Assembly: GCA_050952085.1 (NCBI GenBank) | Contig: JBMNKH010000001.1 | Location: 1 to 64,000 of the forward strand | Direction of reading: 5' to 3' | DNA from: DTU015 sp012837895 | Lineage (GTDB): Bacteria > Bacillota > Sulfobacillia > Fermentithermobacillales > Fermentithermobacillaceae | DNA: 64,000 bases | Made by a program: the position numbers and the translations under genes | Part shown: positions 27,215 to 36,106 of the stretch, in pieces | How the letters are laid out: every line of letters begins with the position of its first letter | How positions within the stretch are numbered: position 1 is the stretch's first letter | The notes under the pieces: generated by a model | What the model was told of the DNA's origin: nothing | Seen by the model: the letters and a program-made list of their open reading frames with translations, nothing else | Databases searched by the model: none

Positions 27215-30200
27215 CTAACTATTACCTTTTGTAGCCTTTCCGGCTAGCTTTTCAGGTTTATACCCAGCAAACATGCTGTAGACCACAGGTACAAGTACCA
27301 GGGTCAACAGGGTGCCTGAGGTGAGCCCGCCCATAAGGGACAGAGCCATGGGGGCTGCAAGTTCGGCGCCTTCGCCCAATCCCAGGGCCATAGGCACCAG
27401 CCCCAGAATGGTGGTGAGGCTGGTCATAAGCACCGGGCGCAGCCGCTTTGCCGCCCCGTCGCAGATTGCTTCTCTTAGGGGAACTCCGGCATCCCGTTGT
27501 TGGTTAATGAAGTCTACCATGACTATTCCGTTGTTGACTATTACCCCGGCGAGCACTATCACGCCTATAAACGCTGTGATCCCAAAGGCATGGCCGGGAA
27601 AGTATAGCGCGGCCACTACACCGATAGCTCCCAATGGCATTGTGAGCAGGACCACAAACGGTGTCGCCAGGGATTCAAACGAAGCAGCCATGACCATGTA
27701 CACCAAGATCGCTGCAAGTACGAATGCCAGCTTGAGGGCTTCAAAGCTTTCGTCCATTATCTGAGACATTCCTCTGATTTCAACCGCATATCCCTCTGGG
27801 ATGTCAACGCTTGATATCAGATCTGACACTTCAGCGGTGACAGAACCCAAGTCCCTATTGGAATACTGAGCCCGGATGCTCGCGCTCAATCTTTGGTCAA
27901 TGCGGTATACGGATATGGGGCCTTCGCCGGGCACGATTTGTGCGATCTCCTTCAAAGGTACAGTGCCTGACTGTCCTGCAAGCAGCAGCGAACCGATGTC
28001 TTCGATGGTCTTTACGGAGTCCTTATGGTACCTCGCCACTACGTCAAAGGTTGTACCGTCTTTTTCGAGCCTTGTCACGGTTTGGCCCCTTATTGCACGA
28101 GATACCGCGCTCGCTACTTGTGCAGGGGTAAGCCCATGGACGATAGCCTTCTGCCTGTCTACAACTAGGTGCAGTTCAGGTTTTCTTTCGGTAAGGGTTG
28201 AGGACACGCGTTTCACACCTTGGACCCCTTTGAGTTTCTCTACTAATATGTCGTTAAGCCTTGCTACTTCCTGGATATCGGGCCCTGACACTGATACCTC
28301 CACTGAACCTTCCATGCCACCGGCCAACATGGACAGGGTTGACTGGAGGTTAAATGCAACTTCAGCGTCGCCCTTGATTTCATTTACCTGTCGTTCCACA
28401 TCTTCCATTACCAGTTGGGTAGACTTATCCTCCATCACTTCAGGTGTGACGGCCACTAAAATCTCGGCTGACGCATCATCCGAAAGCCTCATGAAAGTCA
28501 AGGTGTCGCCTTGCCCTATTGAGACACTGTACATTGCTACCGACTCATGCCGTTCGAGTATATCCTCGATTTTGGACACGATCTCCTCTGTGCTCTCAAG
28601 TGGTAAACCTTGAGGCATAGATACTGTTATTGAGAAGCTGCCCTCATCGGTGGTGGGGAGAAACTCAGTACCGATGCCCCTTGCCAGGTAATATGAACCG
28701 GCAATCAGGGCGGCTACAACAGCGAAAACAAGTGCCCTGTTATCCAGGGACCACTCAACCAACCGCCTGTAACCACCGGTGTATCTGGCCCGCCGGTTGT
28801 CTTGCGTCCGGCTGCCTGAGGCAGCTTCCAGTTTGCGCGAAAACCATTTAGATGCCAGCATTGGCACCACTGTCAAGGCTACGACAAGAGATGCCAGCAG
28901 CGACAAAGTCACCGTCCATGCCAGTTCTTTGAAAATAATCCCGCTTATCCCGCCTACAAACACTACAGGCAGGAATACAACGATGGTAGTAAGTGTCGAC
29001 GCTGTTATGGCAGTGGCCACTTGCTTAGCTCCGTCTAATGAGGCCTGTTTTGGGCTCTTGCCTTCTTCAATGTGCCTGTAGATGTTTTCAATGACCACGA
29101 TGGAGTTATCTACAAGCATCCCGACTCCCAGGGTGAGCCCGCCAAGGGTCATCACGTTCAAAGTCAGGTCACCGAAGTACATGAGCACGAAGGTTGCAAT
29201 GATAGAGAAGGGGATGCTGACTGCTATCACCAAGGTAGTGCGGATATCTCTCAAGAATACAAGCAGCGCCAAGATGGCAAGGGCAGCTCCTTGAAGCAGG
29301 TTTTCTGATACAGAATTAATGGCCAGTTCAATGAATTCGGCCTGGTCGAAGCTGATGAGCGTACTAAGGCCTGAAATCTCCGACTCGAGGTTCTTCAACT
29401 CAGCTCTTAGAGCCCGGGCGACCGTTACCGTGTTGGCACTGCCTTCTTTCTTTATCATAAGGGTGACGCTAGGCTCCCCATTTATCCTGGTTATGGACGT
29501 GGCTTCTGCCACAGTCTCCTTAACGGTAGCCACGTCTCTTAGAGTTACGGGCACCATAGCGACAGGAAGAGAGGGGGCCTGGGCAAATCCTGCGAGATGA
29601 GAAGCCATGTCCGGATTTGTGCCTAAGCTGTTTCTGCCGGAACGGATCTGGCCTAGCAAGGCAGACGGAGCATATCCTACCACAAGGTCTTCGAGGTCTT
29701 CGACGGATTTGAACTTGCCTTCCAACCTTAAGTCCAGATGGAATTGCTCTTCCTCCAGCTTGCCCAGGGGATAGTTGAGGTTTGACGCTGCTATCAGCGC
29801 AGCTATGGAGTCTTGGGTAAGCCCTAGAGCTGGCATCTTATCAGGGTCAAGGCTGACTTCCACGTGCCTGGTGAGGCCCCCAAGCACTTCTACAGCTGCA
29901 ACTCCTTCCACGCCCTCAAGCCGGGGTTTGAGCACTTCATTTGCCAGTTCAGTGAGCTCGCCTGGTGCTGAGTCTTTCAACTGAGTCACCGCCACTTGCA
30001 TCACAGGCAACATTGTTGGATCAAATTTCATGACCGTAGGTTTTGACGCATCTTCAGGCAATGGTACTAACTCGAGTTTCTGGGTTATGTCATTTCTAGC
30101 CTCAACCATGTCCTGGCCCCAGTCGAACGTGAGCACGATGATAGATACGCCCTCTTGAGAAATGGACATGATGTCCTTTATGCCGGACGTGGTGACTGCT

Positions 30201-30409
30201 GCCGTTTCCAAGGGTACGGTAACCAGATCGGCTACTTCGGTAGCAGAAGCTCCTGGAAATGTAGTTACAATTGCGGCCACAGGCGGGGTGATTTCCGGCA
30301 AGAGGTCCATCTGGAGATTTGCGTAAGACACCACCCCTAACAATACCACTATCAACATGAGCATAAGTACGGCTACAGGCCGCCTTATGGACACTTCAGA
30401 AAGGTGCAT
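27215..30409 (-). CDS. RND-family efflux transporter permease (HAE-1/AcrB type)
   Basis: A 1064-residue proton-driven exporter with the 12-helix, two-large-loop RND plan. It opens MHLSEVSIRRPVAVLMLMLIVVLLG; TM4 carries GVGMLVDNSIVVIENI, with Asp-Asn where AcrB has Asp-Asp, and TM10-11 contain GVIVNNGIVMVDFINQ. It follows a MarR-type gene by about 75 bp on the same strand. No membrane-fusion protein gene accompanies it, so it may work alone like the Bacillus SwrC group or use a partner encoded elsewhere. Its 3' end is only 20 bp from the IS fragment. Confidence 0.92.
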   Translation of the reverse strand: MHLSEVSIRRPVAVLMLMLIVVLLGVVSYANLQMDLLPEITPPVAAIVTTFPGASATEVADLVTVPLETAAVTTSGIKDIMSISQEGVSIIVLTFDWGQDMVEARNDITQKLELVPLPEDASKPTVMKFDPTMLPVMQVAVTQLKDSAPGELTELANEVLKPRLEGVEGVAAVEVLGGLTRHVEVSLDPDKMPALGLTQDSIAALIAASNLNYPLGKLEEEQFHLDLRLEGKFKSVEDLEDLVVGYAPSALLGQIRSGRNSLGTNPDMASHLAGFAQAPSLPVAMVPVTLRDVATVKETVAEATSITRINGEPSVTLMIKKEGSANTVTVARALRAELKNLESEISGLSTLISFDQAEFIELAINSVSENLLQGAALAILALLVFLRDIRTTLVIAVSIPFSIIATFVLMYFGDLTLNVMTLGGLTLGVGMLVDNSIVVIENIYRHIEEGKSPKQASLDGAKQVATAITASTLTTIVVFLPVVFVGGISGIIFKELAWTVTLSLLASLVVALTVVPMLASKWFSRKLEAASGSRTQDNRRARYTGGYRRLVEWSLDNRALVFAVVAALIAGSYYLARGIGTEFLPTTDEGSFSITVSMPQGLPLESTEEIVSKIEDILERHESVAMYSVSIGQGDTLTFMRLSDDASAEILVAVTPEVMEDKSTQLVMEDVERQVNEIKGDAEVAFNLQSTLSMLAGGMEGSVEVSVSGPDIQEVARLNDILVEKLKGVQGVKRVSSTLTERKPELHLVVDRQKAIVHGLTPAQVASAVSRAIRGQTVTRLEKDGTTFDVVARYHKDSVKTIEDIGSLLLAGQSGTVPLKEIAQIVPGEGPISVYRIDQRLSASIRAQYSNRDLGSVTAEVSDLISSVDIPEGYAVEIRGMSQIMDESFEALKLAFVLAAILVYMVMAASFESLATPFVVLLTMPLGAIGVVAALYFPGHAFGITAFIGVIVLAGVIVNNGIVMVDFINQQRDAGVPLREAICDGAAKRLRPVLMTSLTTILGLVPMALGLGEGAELAAPMALSLMGGLTSGTLLTLVLVPVVYSMFAGYKPEKLAGKATKGNS

Positions 30410-30482
30410 TCCATCTACCTCCCGGTCTGCGCTCTAGGATTTCTGGGAAAAATGAGATATTGAACATCTCTACAAGTGCTGC

Positions 30483-30914
30483 TTAAGCTGGTGCGATACT
30501 TCCGGCCAGTTTCTCAAGGATTGCCACGATCCCTGAGAGTTCAGAATCGGACAGCCCCTCCAACATACGTTCAGCTGCGGCCCTTCTTAGCGCTTCCAAT
30601 TCTTCAAGTACCCGTGCTCCTTTTTCCGTAATGGAAACGAGTACCACCCGTCTGTCAATTTCATCCCGCTTCCGACGGATTAGTTCCTTGTCTACCAGTT
30701 TATCCGCGAGGAAGGTAACCGCACTTGCGGTTATCTGCATCTTACGGGCAATCTGAGACACCCGCGAAGGCCCGGTCTGCGCAAGCATCCGGAGCACAAG
30801 GAACTCTGATACAGACATGGTTCCCTCAATAGCTTGGGCCACTTCCCGGCTGAACTTGCCGGCTATGAGATGTATCAAGCGGTCAATCCTATCGATAAGG
30901 GTCTTTCGGTTCAA
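30483..30914 (-). CDS. MarR family transcriptional regulator
   Basis: A 143-residue winged-helix regulator: SQIARKMQITASAVTFLADKLVDKELI (HTH), RKRDEIDRRVVLVSITEKGARVLEEL (wing), with dimerisation helices at both ends. It precedes the RND exporter on the same strand and probably represses it until a drug-like ligand binds. The start is TTG at 30914 behind GGGGGTGG. Two AATATT sequences about 10 bp apart (30968-30989) lie in the upstream region and could be its operator. Confidence 0.88.
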   Translation of the reverse strand: MNRKTLIDRIDRLIHLIAGKFSREVAQAIEGTMSVSEFLVLRMLAQTGPSRVSQIARKMQITASAVTFLADKLVDKELIRRKRDEIDRRVVLVSITEKGARVLEELEALRRAAAERMLEGLSDSELSGIVAILEKLAGSIAPA

Positions 30915-31054
30915 TTTGCCACCCCCACGGGGAATATTTTACGCCAAAACACTAGATTTATTTCATCGCCTAAAATATTAAACAACTGCAATATTGTCAG
31001 GAGTATAAAACTAAGGGGAAAAAGTGTCAAGGAGCCTATGTCGAATTTGCTACC

Positions 31055-32558
31055 GGCCAGTGATATTGTCACCCTGTAAGCGGACAGAGAAAATGTCACC
31101 ATGAGAGGAGAACACTTTTCCTTGAGCGCAAAGGAAGCACGAAGAGTTTACGTCATGGAACAAGTGCTGGACGGGAAACTGACAGTCAAACTGGCAGCTG
31201 AACTCTTGGGCCTTAGCGAGCGGCAGGTGAAACGGTTGAAGAAAGGGATGAAAGAAAAAGGTGTTGCGGCCCTCATGCATGGCAACAGAGGCCGCACACC
31301 CAAACACACCATATCTGAGGATATCAGAGATATGGTCGCTACGCTAGCTCAAGATTTGTACAAGGATGCAAGTGCCCAGCACATCTCAGAGCTTTTGGCC
31401 GAATATCAAGACATACATATATCCGCCAGGTCGGTAAGGAGGATACTGAAAGAGAGAGGGGTCCCCAATCCTCATTCCCGCAAACAGTCAAGGCGCCGCC
31501 GGAAAAGCCGGGACAGGGCACCGAAGCCGGGCATGCTGGTACAAATGGATGCCAGCCCCTTTGAATGGATTGAAGACAGGGGACCTAAGTGTAATCTTCA
31601 TGGCGCAATCGATGATGCAACCGGTAAGATACTTGGGCTTCATTTCAGGCCTCAGGAAGACTTAAGAGGATATCTTGAACTCCTCAAGTACATGGTTACC
31701 CATTACGGCATCCCCAGAGCCCTTTACACTGACGGGCACACCATCTTCTTCTCACCCAAGAAAGACAAACTCACCATTGAAAGAGGAACTGGAAGGCAAA
31801 CAAGTAGCCCTTACTCAATTCGGCAGGGTGATCGACGAGTTAGGAATCACCCATGTTCACGCACGGTCGCCCCAGGCCAAAGGCCGGATCGAACGCCTGT
31901 AGGAAACCCTACAGAGCCGTTTAAGGGCGGAAATGAGGCTTGCAGGGATTACAACGATTGAAGAGGCGAATACGTTTCTTCCCGGCTTCATAGAGAGGTT
32001 TAACGCCCGTTTTGCAGTGGACCCGCAAGACCCTGAACCGGCTTTTCTCCCCCGCATGACGGGACGGGATCTTGAAACCATAATCTGTATCAAGGAAGAC
32101 CGCCAAGCAAAATGCTCTGTAATCTCCTACTCTGGCCGCAAGTACAAGCTGGTTGACCAAAAAGGCAACCTTGCATCTTTACCGCCCAGAGCCAAGGTTC
32201 AAGTACTAATCCACTTGGATGGCTCCATAGAAGCCATGTACCAGGAAAAACTGTATTTCCTTTGCGAATTCGAACCCGTACCGGCACCCAAGCCTGTACC
32301 TGCCCCTGCTGGGAAAAAACCCACGGGACGCAAACCTAATCCCAACAACCCGTGGCTGAAGTTCAAGATTCCACCGAAACACGATGACCCGGTAGAACAG
32401 TACTTCCAGAAGAGAAACAAAAGACTTAGCTTGATTCTTCAGCAATACCAAAACTGAGATGTGGCGGCGGACGCCGCCACTTCTTAAACAAAGAGGGTGA
32501 CATTTTCACTGTCCAAATTAGTATTCTTGGGGGTGACAAAATCACTGTCCGTTGACAC
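31055..32558 (+). mobile_element. IS1202-like insertion sequence
   Basis: A full-length but degenerate element. Each end has two related 19-bp repeats: left GGCCAGTGATATTGTCACC (31055-31073) and GGACAGAGAAAATGTCACC (31082-31100); right, inverted, at 32496-32514 and 32532-32550, with the outermost bases GTTGACAC ending at 32558. The left tip is not certain, since the GTGTCAAC expected outside the repeat is absent. IS1202-family elements make long target duplications, but no clean one was found. The 475 bp at its right end recur at 26721-27195. Confidence 0.8.
31101..32457 (+). pseudogene. IS1202-family transposase, frameshift plus nonsense mutation
   Basis: DDE transposase with an N-terminal HTH (LTVKLAAELLGLSERQVKRLKKG) and integrase core (LVQMDASPFEW, GAIDDATGKILGLHF, ALYTDGHT, ARSPQAKGRIERL). 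An extra A near 31780 (GAAAGAGG where GAAGAGG restores the frame) shifts the product, and TAG at 31900-31902 replaces what should be TGG. The C-terminal part (LRLAGITTIEEANTFLPGF onward) is then open to 32457. With two lesions it cannot make active transposase. Confidence 0.85.
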
Positions 32559-32624
32559 TTAATGGCAACGTTTTTGCTACCTGCCGGTGATATGCCTTGA
32601 CGGCAGAAATGTTGCACTGCCAGC

Positions 32625-32798
32625 CTACCCTTCCTGTTCCCTTCTATTCAAGTATGACGCCAGGGCTGAGGAAATGGCCAATATGGTCAGCACGTTGGCA
32701 ACCTCCCTGGGCAAGACCCCAATGCGGCCCAGGTAACTTGCGCCTAAGGCCAGGAGGGCCAGTACAGGGCCTACCCACGGTCTGAAGAAAAACTCCAT
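32625..32798 (-). CDS. Small membrane protein (57 aa)
   Basis: Short ORF starting at ATG 32798. The product has two hydrophobic stretches (VGPVLALLALGASYLG and VANVLTILAISSALASYL) and a charged tail, NRREQEG. It lies about 90 bp downstream of the patatin gene on the same strand, and GGGGGA about ten bases before the ATG is an acceptable ribosome site. The family is not recognised. Confidence 0.5.
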   Translation of the reverse strand: MEFFFRPWVGPVLALLALGASYLGRIGVLPREVANVLTILAISSALASYLNRREQEG

Positions 32799-32886
32799 AG
32801 CCTTACTGTCCCCCTTCGTCAGAAAGACTTTCCGTTAACATCTACGGTTTAGTGATTCTTCCACCTGATCCATCTTTCCCTTCGGC

Positions 32887-33795
32887 TCAGCGTATTTCCT
32901 GCAGACCAATGAGGGCCAGCCATTCTTCCATATGCTTTTCCGCACATCTCCTGCCGGCCTCCACCAGTGACCTTATCTTGGACGGGGTAGGCAATCCCGG
33001 CTCCCATACAGGTGGCGTTAACGTCAACGAACTGTATTTTCTAAGATGCTCCAGAGTCGCAGCACGGGTAGCTAGGTTGAAACTTCTTGAAAGCACAGAA
33101 TACACCCCCCTTACCTCCTGGCGCCGGTCGATATATGAACCCAGATCAACTGACAGTACTTCCTCTGCCCCTAACCGCCTGACCTCATACGCAGGCACCA
33201 TTTCCTTAACCCCGCCGTCAACCAGTTTGCTGTTGAAAACCTTTCTCGGAACAAAAACTCCGGGCAAGGCTGCGCTTGCCATGATGGCGGTAGCAAGGCG
33301 CACCCTGGTGATATATCTCCTATCTCTTTCCGGGTAAATGTCATGCCCTATAGGCAATGTACCTGGTGAATTTTTCGACCTAGGAGGCCTGTTGGTGAAA
33401 ACCACAGTGTCTCCGGTATGCAAATCACAAGATACGATCGAAAGGGGAATCTCAACGTCAGATATCATTTTATTACCTGTAAGACGGGCGAGAGCTGACT
33501 CAATCCAAGCGGTGCCCAGGAGTCCCTGAATAGCTGTGGCCGGCACGCCGGATCCCTGGTCGGCGAGGTCTCCGGGCAAGATCCTCACCGGTTCGTCAAG
33601 GACCAAGGTTTCCATCTGGTATCTTATTGAGCTTAACTTGACTCCCGACGCCCAAAGCCCCCCTATTATCGCGCCTGCACTGGTACCTGCTACAAAGCTT
33701 GGCCTTAGCCCCCTTGATTCAAGCGCCTCAAGCACGCCTATGTGAGCAAATCCCAGAATACCCCCTGCGCCAAGAGCAATGCCCCATCTTTTCAT
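32887..33795 (-). CDS. Patatin-like phospholipase family protein (RssA type)
   Basis: Serine acyl hydrolase with a Ser-Asp dyad. It shows the oxyanion loop GAGGILG near residue 9, the nucleophile elbow GTSAG near 39 and the catalytic-Asp motif DGGVKEMVPA near 190. The frame is open to 33948, but MKRWGIALGAGG from ATG 33795, behind GGGGTGG, is the family-like start (302 residues). It is divergent from the DUF3048 gene. The substrate, presumably a lipid or acyl ester, is unknown. Confidence 0.9.
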   Translation of the reverse strand: MKRWGIALGAGGILGFAHIGVLEALESRGLRPSFVAGTSAGAIIGGLWASGVKLSSIRYQMETLVLDEPVRILPGDLADQGSGVPATAIQGLLGTAWIESALARLTGNKMISDVEIPLSIVSCDLHTGDTVVFTNRPPRSKNSPGTLPIGHDIYPERDRRYITRVRLATAIMASAALPGVFVPRKVFNSKLVDGGVKEMVPAYEVRRLGAEEVLSVDLGSYIDRRQEVRGVYSVLSRSFNLATRAATLEHLRKYSSLTLTPPVWEPGLPTPSKIRSLVEAGRRCAEKHMEEWLALIGLQEIR

Positions 33796-33938
33796 CAATA
33801 CCACCCCTGCTACCTTATGTGCAGCCGGGTTACATTGACAGTTTTGCAAGCTCAAATCGGCGCCATGTGGAAGGATAAATGCTTGCCTGAGATAAATAGG
33901 TATTTTATCCAATCTAATAGTCAGAGGAGAATGCTCCA

Positions 33939-34982
33939 ATGGAACCAAACCCTAAACGTCCATGCATAAACATGAGGCGCAGTATTGTACTTAGTTTCGT
34001 AGTCTTCAGCACTATCTTTGCAATCCTGTTCACTTTCGCGGGCTGTAGCGAGCAACCTCCTGAGGCCCCAGGACCCGAGCCCGATCCCGGGGCTTTTGAG
34101 CCGCAAGAGCCTGAGGAGCCTGAGGAACCGGCTACACCAGAACCAGCGAAGCTAGACGGCATGATATTCGTGAGCATAGGCAACAATTCCGGCGCCAGAC
34201 CCCAATCAGGCCTGTCAAAAGCAGCAGTGGTGTTTGAAGTCCCTGCTGAAGGCGGCATCACCAGGCTTCTGGCCGGATTTGATATTGAGATGGAAAAGAT
34301 CGGGCCTGTGAGGAGTGTAAGGAAGCCAATGGTCCAAATCGCCGTAGGCTTTGACACCCCCTTTGCCCACTGCGGCGGTTCTGAAGACGGCCTGGAAATA
34401 ATACGTACCAACAAAGTGAAGAGTTTGTGTGACATATACTCCGCCGGTGAATGTTTCTGGAGAAGCAGCGACAGGGTGGCTCCTGACAACTTGTACACTT
34501 CTACCGGTAAGATAGTCCAGGGCTCCTCCTCGAGAGGCTTCTCCCTCTCAAGAACAGACTTCTATCCAAAAGGTACCCTTAAGGGAGCTCCCGCCCTAGA
34601 GATTTCCTATGGCTTCTCAAATGTGGCCGGTTACCCAAACGTGGTGAAATACCTATACGAAGACGGGCAATACCACCGCTACATAAACGACAAGCAACAC
34701 CTGGACCAGGACGATGAGGCGATTGCTCCTAAGGCGCTTGCGTTTCTCCAGATAGAGACCACATATCCCACAGGTAAGCTGATAGAAATGGACATGGATG
34801 TCACCGGCGAAGGAAAAGCCTTGTTCTTTTCGGACGGGGTTATGTGCCAGGGTAAATGGAAAAAACCTTCTCTCAGGGAGCCTCTCATGCTCTACATTGA
34901 TGAGCCTGATGCCGGCTTGGCAGGCGGAATGCTATGGATTCATCTGGTTCCCGATCTAGACCGGGTGATAGTTGGCGACTAA
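33939..34982 (+). CDS. DUF3048 domain lipoprotein (YerB-like)
   Basis: A 347-residue exported protein. A hydrophobic signal (IVLSFVVFSTIFAILFTFAG) ends in the lipobox FAGC, a Pro/Glu-rich linker follows, then the DUF3048 domain (GARPQSGLSKAAVVFEVPAEGGITRLLAGFD and IGPVRSVRKP). Family members such as Bacillus YerB are surface proteins of unknown activity. ATG at 33939 lies behind AGAGGAG; ATG at 33972 is a possible alternative. Confidence 0.87.
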   Translation: MEPNPKRPCINMRRSIVLSFVVFSTIFAILFTFAGCSEQPPEAPGPEPDPGAFEPQEPEEPEEPATPEPAKLDGMIFVSIGNNSGARPQSGLSKAAVVFEVPAEGGITRLLAGFDIEMEKIGPVRSVRKPMVQIAVGFDTPFAHCGGSEDGLEIIRTNKVKSLCDIYSAGECFWRSSDRVAPDNLYTSTGKIVQGSSSRGFSLSRTDFYPKGTLKGAPALEISYGFSNVAGYPNVVKYLYEDGQYHRYINDKQHLDQDDEAIAPKALAFLQIETTYPTGKLIEMDMDVTGEGKALFFSDGVMCQGKWKKPSLREPLMLYIDEPDAGLAGGMLWIHLVPDLDRVIVGD

Positions 34983-35118
34983 GGGGGCGCCATACTGAGC
35001 TACATAAGAAGGAAGTTGTATATCAAATATAGAAGTAGTAGGTTTGTAGCAGGTTTGGCGTTACGACTAGACCGGCAGATCAAATCCAACACACTGACCC
35101 AACTGGAGGGGTTTGGCG

Positions 35119-36006
35119 ATGAAGCAAATCAGAGTATGCGTCGTAGGTTACGGCAATGTAGGACAAGAGGCAGTTGAGTGCATCAAGCAAGCGCCGGATA
35201 TGGAACTTGCAGGTGTCGTGGAGATCTTGGATGTAGATGACTCCAGAGTGCCTGTGGTCAAGAACGTCGATTCCCTGGAAAACGTGGATGTAGCAGTCAT
35301 GGCTATCCCTTCACGTCTGATTCCCAAAGTGGCACCTGAATACCTGGCTAAGGGAATCAACACTGTAGACGGATACGACATCCACGGCGATTCAATGGCA
35401 TCGCTCAAGAAGCAGCTGGACGAATGTGCCAAGCAAAACGGGACAACTGCCATCATCGGGGCGGGATGGGATCCTGGAACCGACTCGGTAATCCGCATGT
35501 TGTTTATGGCCATTGCGCCGCAAGGTATTACCTACACCAACTTCGGTCCGGGGATGAGCATGGGACACAGCGTGGCTGCAAGAGCCATTCCGGGAGTGAA
35601 AGATGCTCTTTCCCTTACCCTGCCAGTAGGATACGGACAACATAAGAGAGATGTGTATGTGGAAGTCGAAGAACCGGGCCAATTTGACGAGATAGCGCAG
35701 CAAATCAAGGAAGACCCGTATTTCGTCAATGACAGTACCAGGGTTACCATGGTAGACGATGTAGGGAAACTGAAAGTCATGGGTCACGGAGTCTTGATCG
35801 AGCGTATGGGAGCATCAGGTACCGCCCATAACCAGCGCCTGGAACTCAAAATGACCCTGACCAATCCTTCAGCTACTGCCCAGATCATGGTGTCTGCAGC
35901 CAGGGCTTCAATGCGGCTTGAACCAGGATGCTATGTGCTTCCCGAAATACCCCCGATCGATCTACTGCCCGAGGACAGGGAGAGCATCATCCGCAATTTT
36001 GTATGA
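35119..36006 (+). CDS. ddh: meso-Diaminopimelate D-dehydrogenase (type II-like)
   Basis: NADP-dependent oxidoreductase interconverting meso-2,6-diaminopimelate and L-tetrahydrodipicolinate, giving a one-step route to meso-DAP for lysine and peptidoglycan. It has a Rossmann motif, VVGYGNVGQ, and the substrate-side stretches SYxxHGD-like DGYDIHGD, GWDPGTDS, YTNFGPGMSMGHS and HNQR. From memory these closely resemble the Symbiobacterium thermophilum type II enzyme. ATG at 35119 follows GGAGGGG; the frame also opens at TTG 35113. It is followed by a strong terminator. Confidence 0.92.
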   Translation: MKQIRVCVVGYGNVGQEAVECIKQAPDMELAGVVEILDVDDSRVPVVKNVDSLENVDVAVMAIPSRLIPKVAPEYLAKGINTVDGYDIHGDSMASLKKQLDECAKQNGTTAIIGAGWDPGTDSVIRMLFMAIAPQGITYTNFGPGMSMGHSVAARAIPGVKDALSLTLPVGYGQHKRDVYVEVEEPGQFDEIAQQIKEDPYFVNDSTRVTMVDDVGKLKVMGHGVLIERMGASGTAHNQRLELKMTLTNPSATAQIMVSAARASMRLEPGCYVLPEIPPIDLLPEDRESIIRNFV

Positions 36007-36017
36007 CAGGAAAACAC

Positions 36018-36060
36018 GGCCGGTAAGCTCTGCACAAACGAGCTTACCGGCCTTTTGATT
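36018..36060 (+). terminator. Intrinsic terminator after ddh
   Basis: GGCCGGTAAGCTC (36018-36030) and GAGCTTACCGGCC (36040-36052) form a perfect 13-bp stem with a 9-base loop, followed by TTTTGATTT. It lies 11 bases after the ddh stop. Confidence 0.95.
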
Positions 36061-36106
36061 TCCTAGTACGTTGTAAGACACCGGGCTCACACGGCACCGG
36101 CGACTG

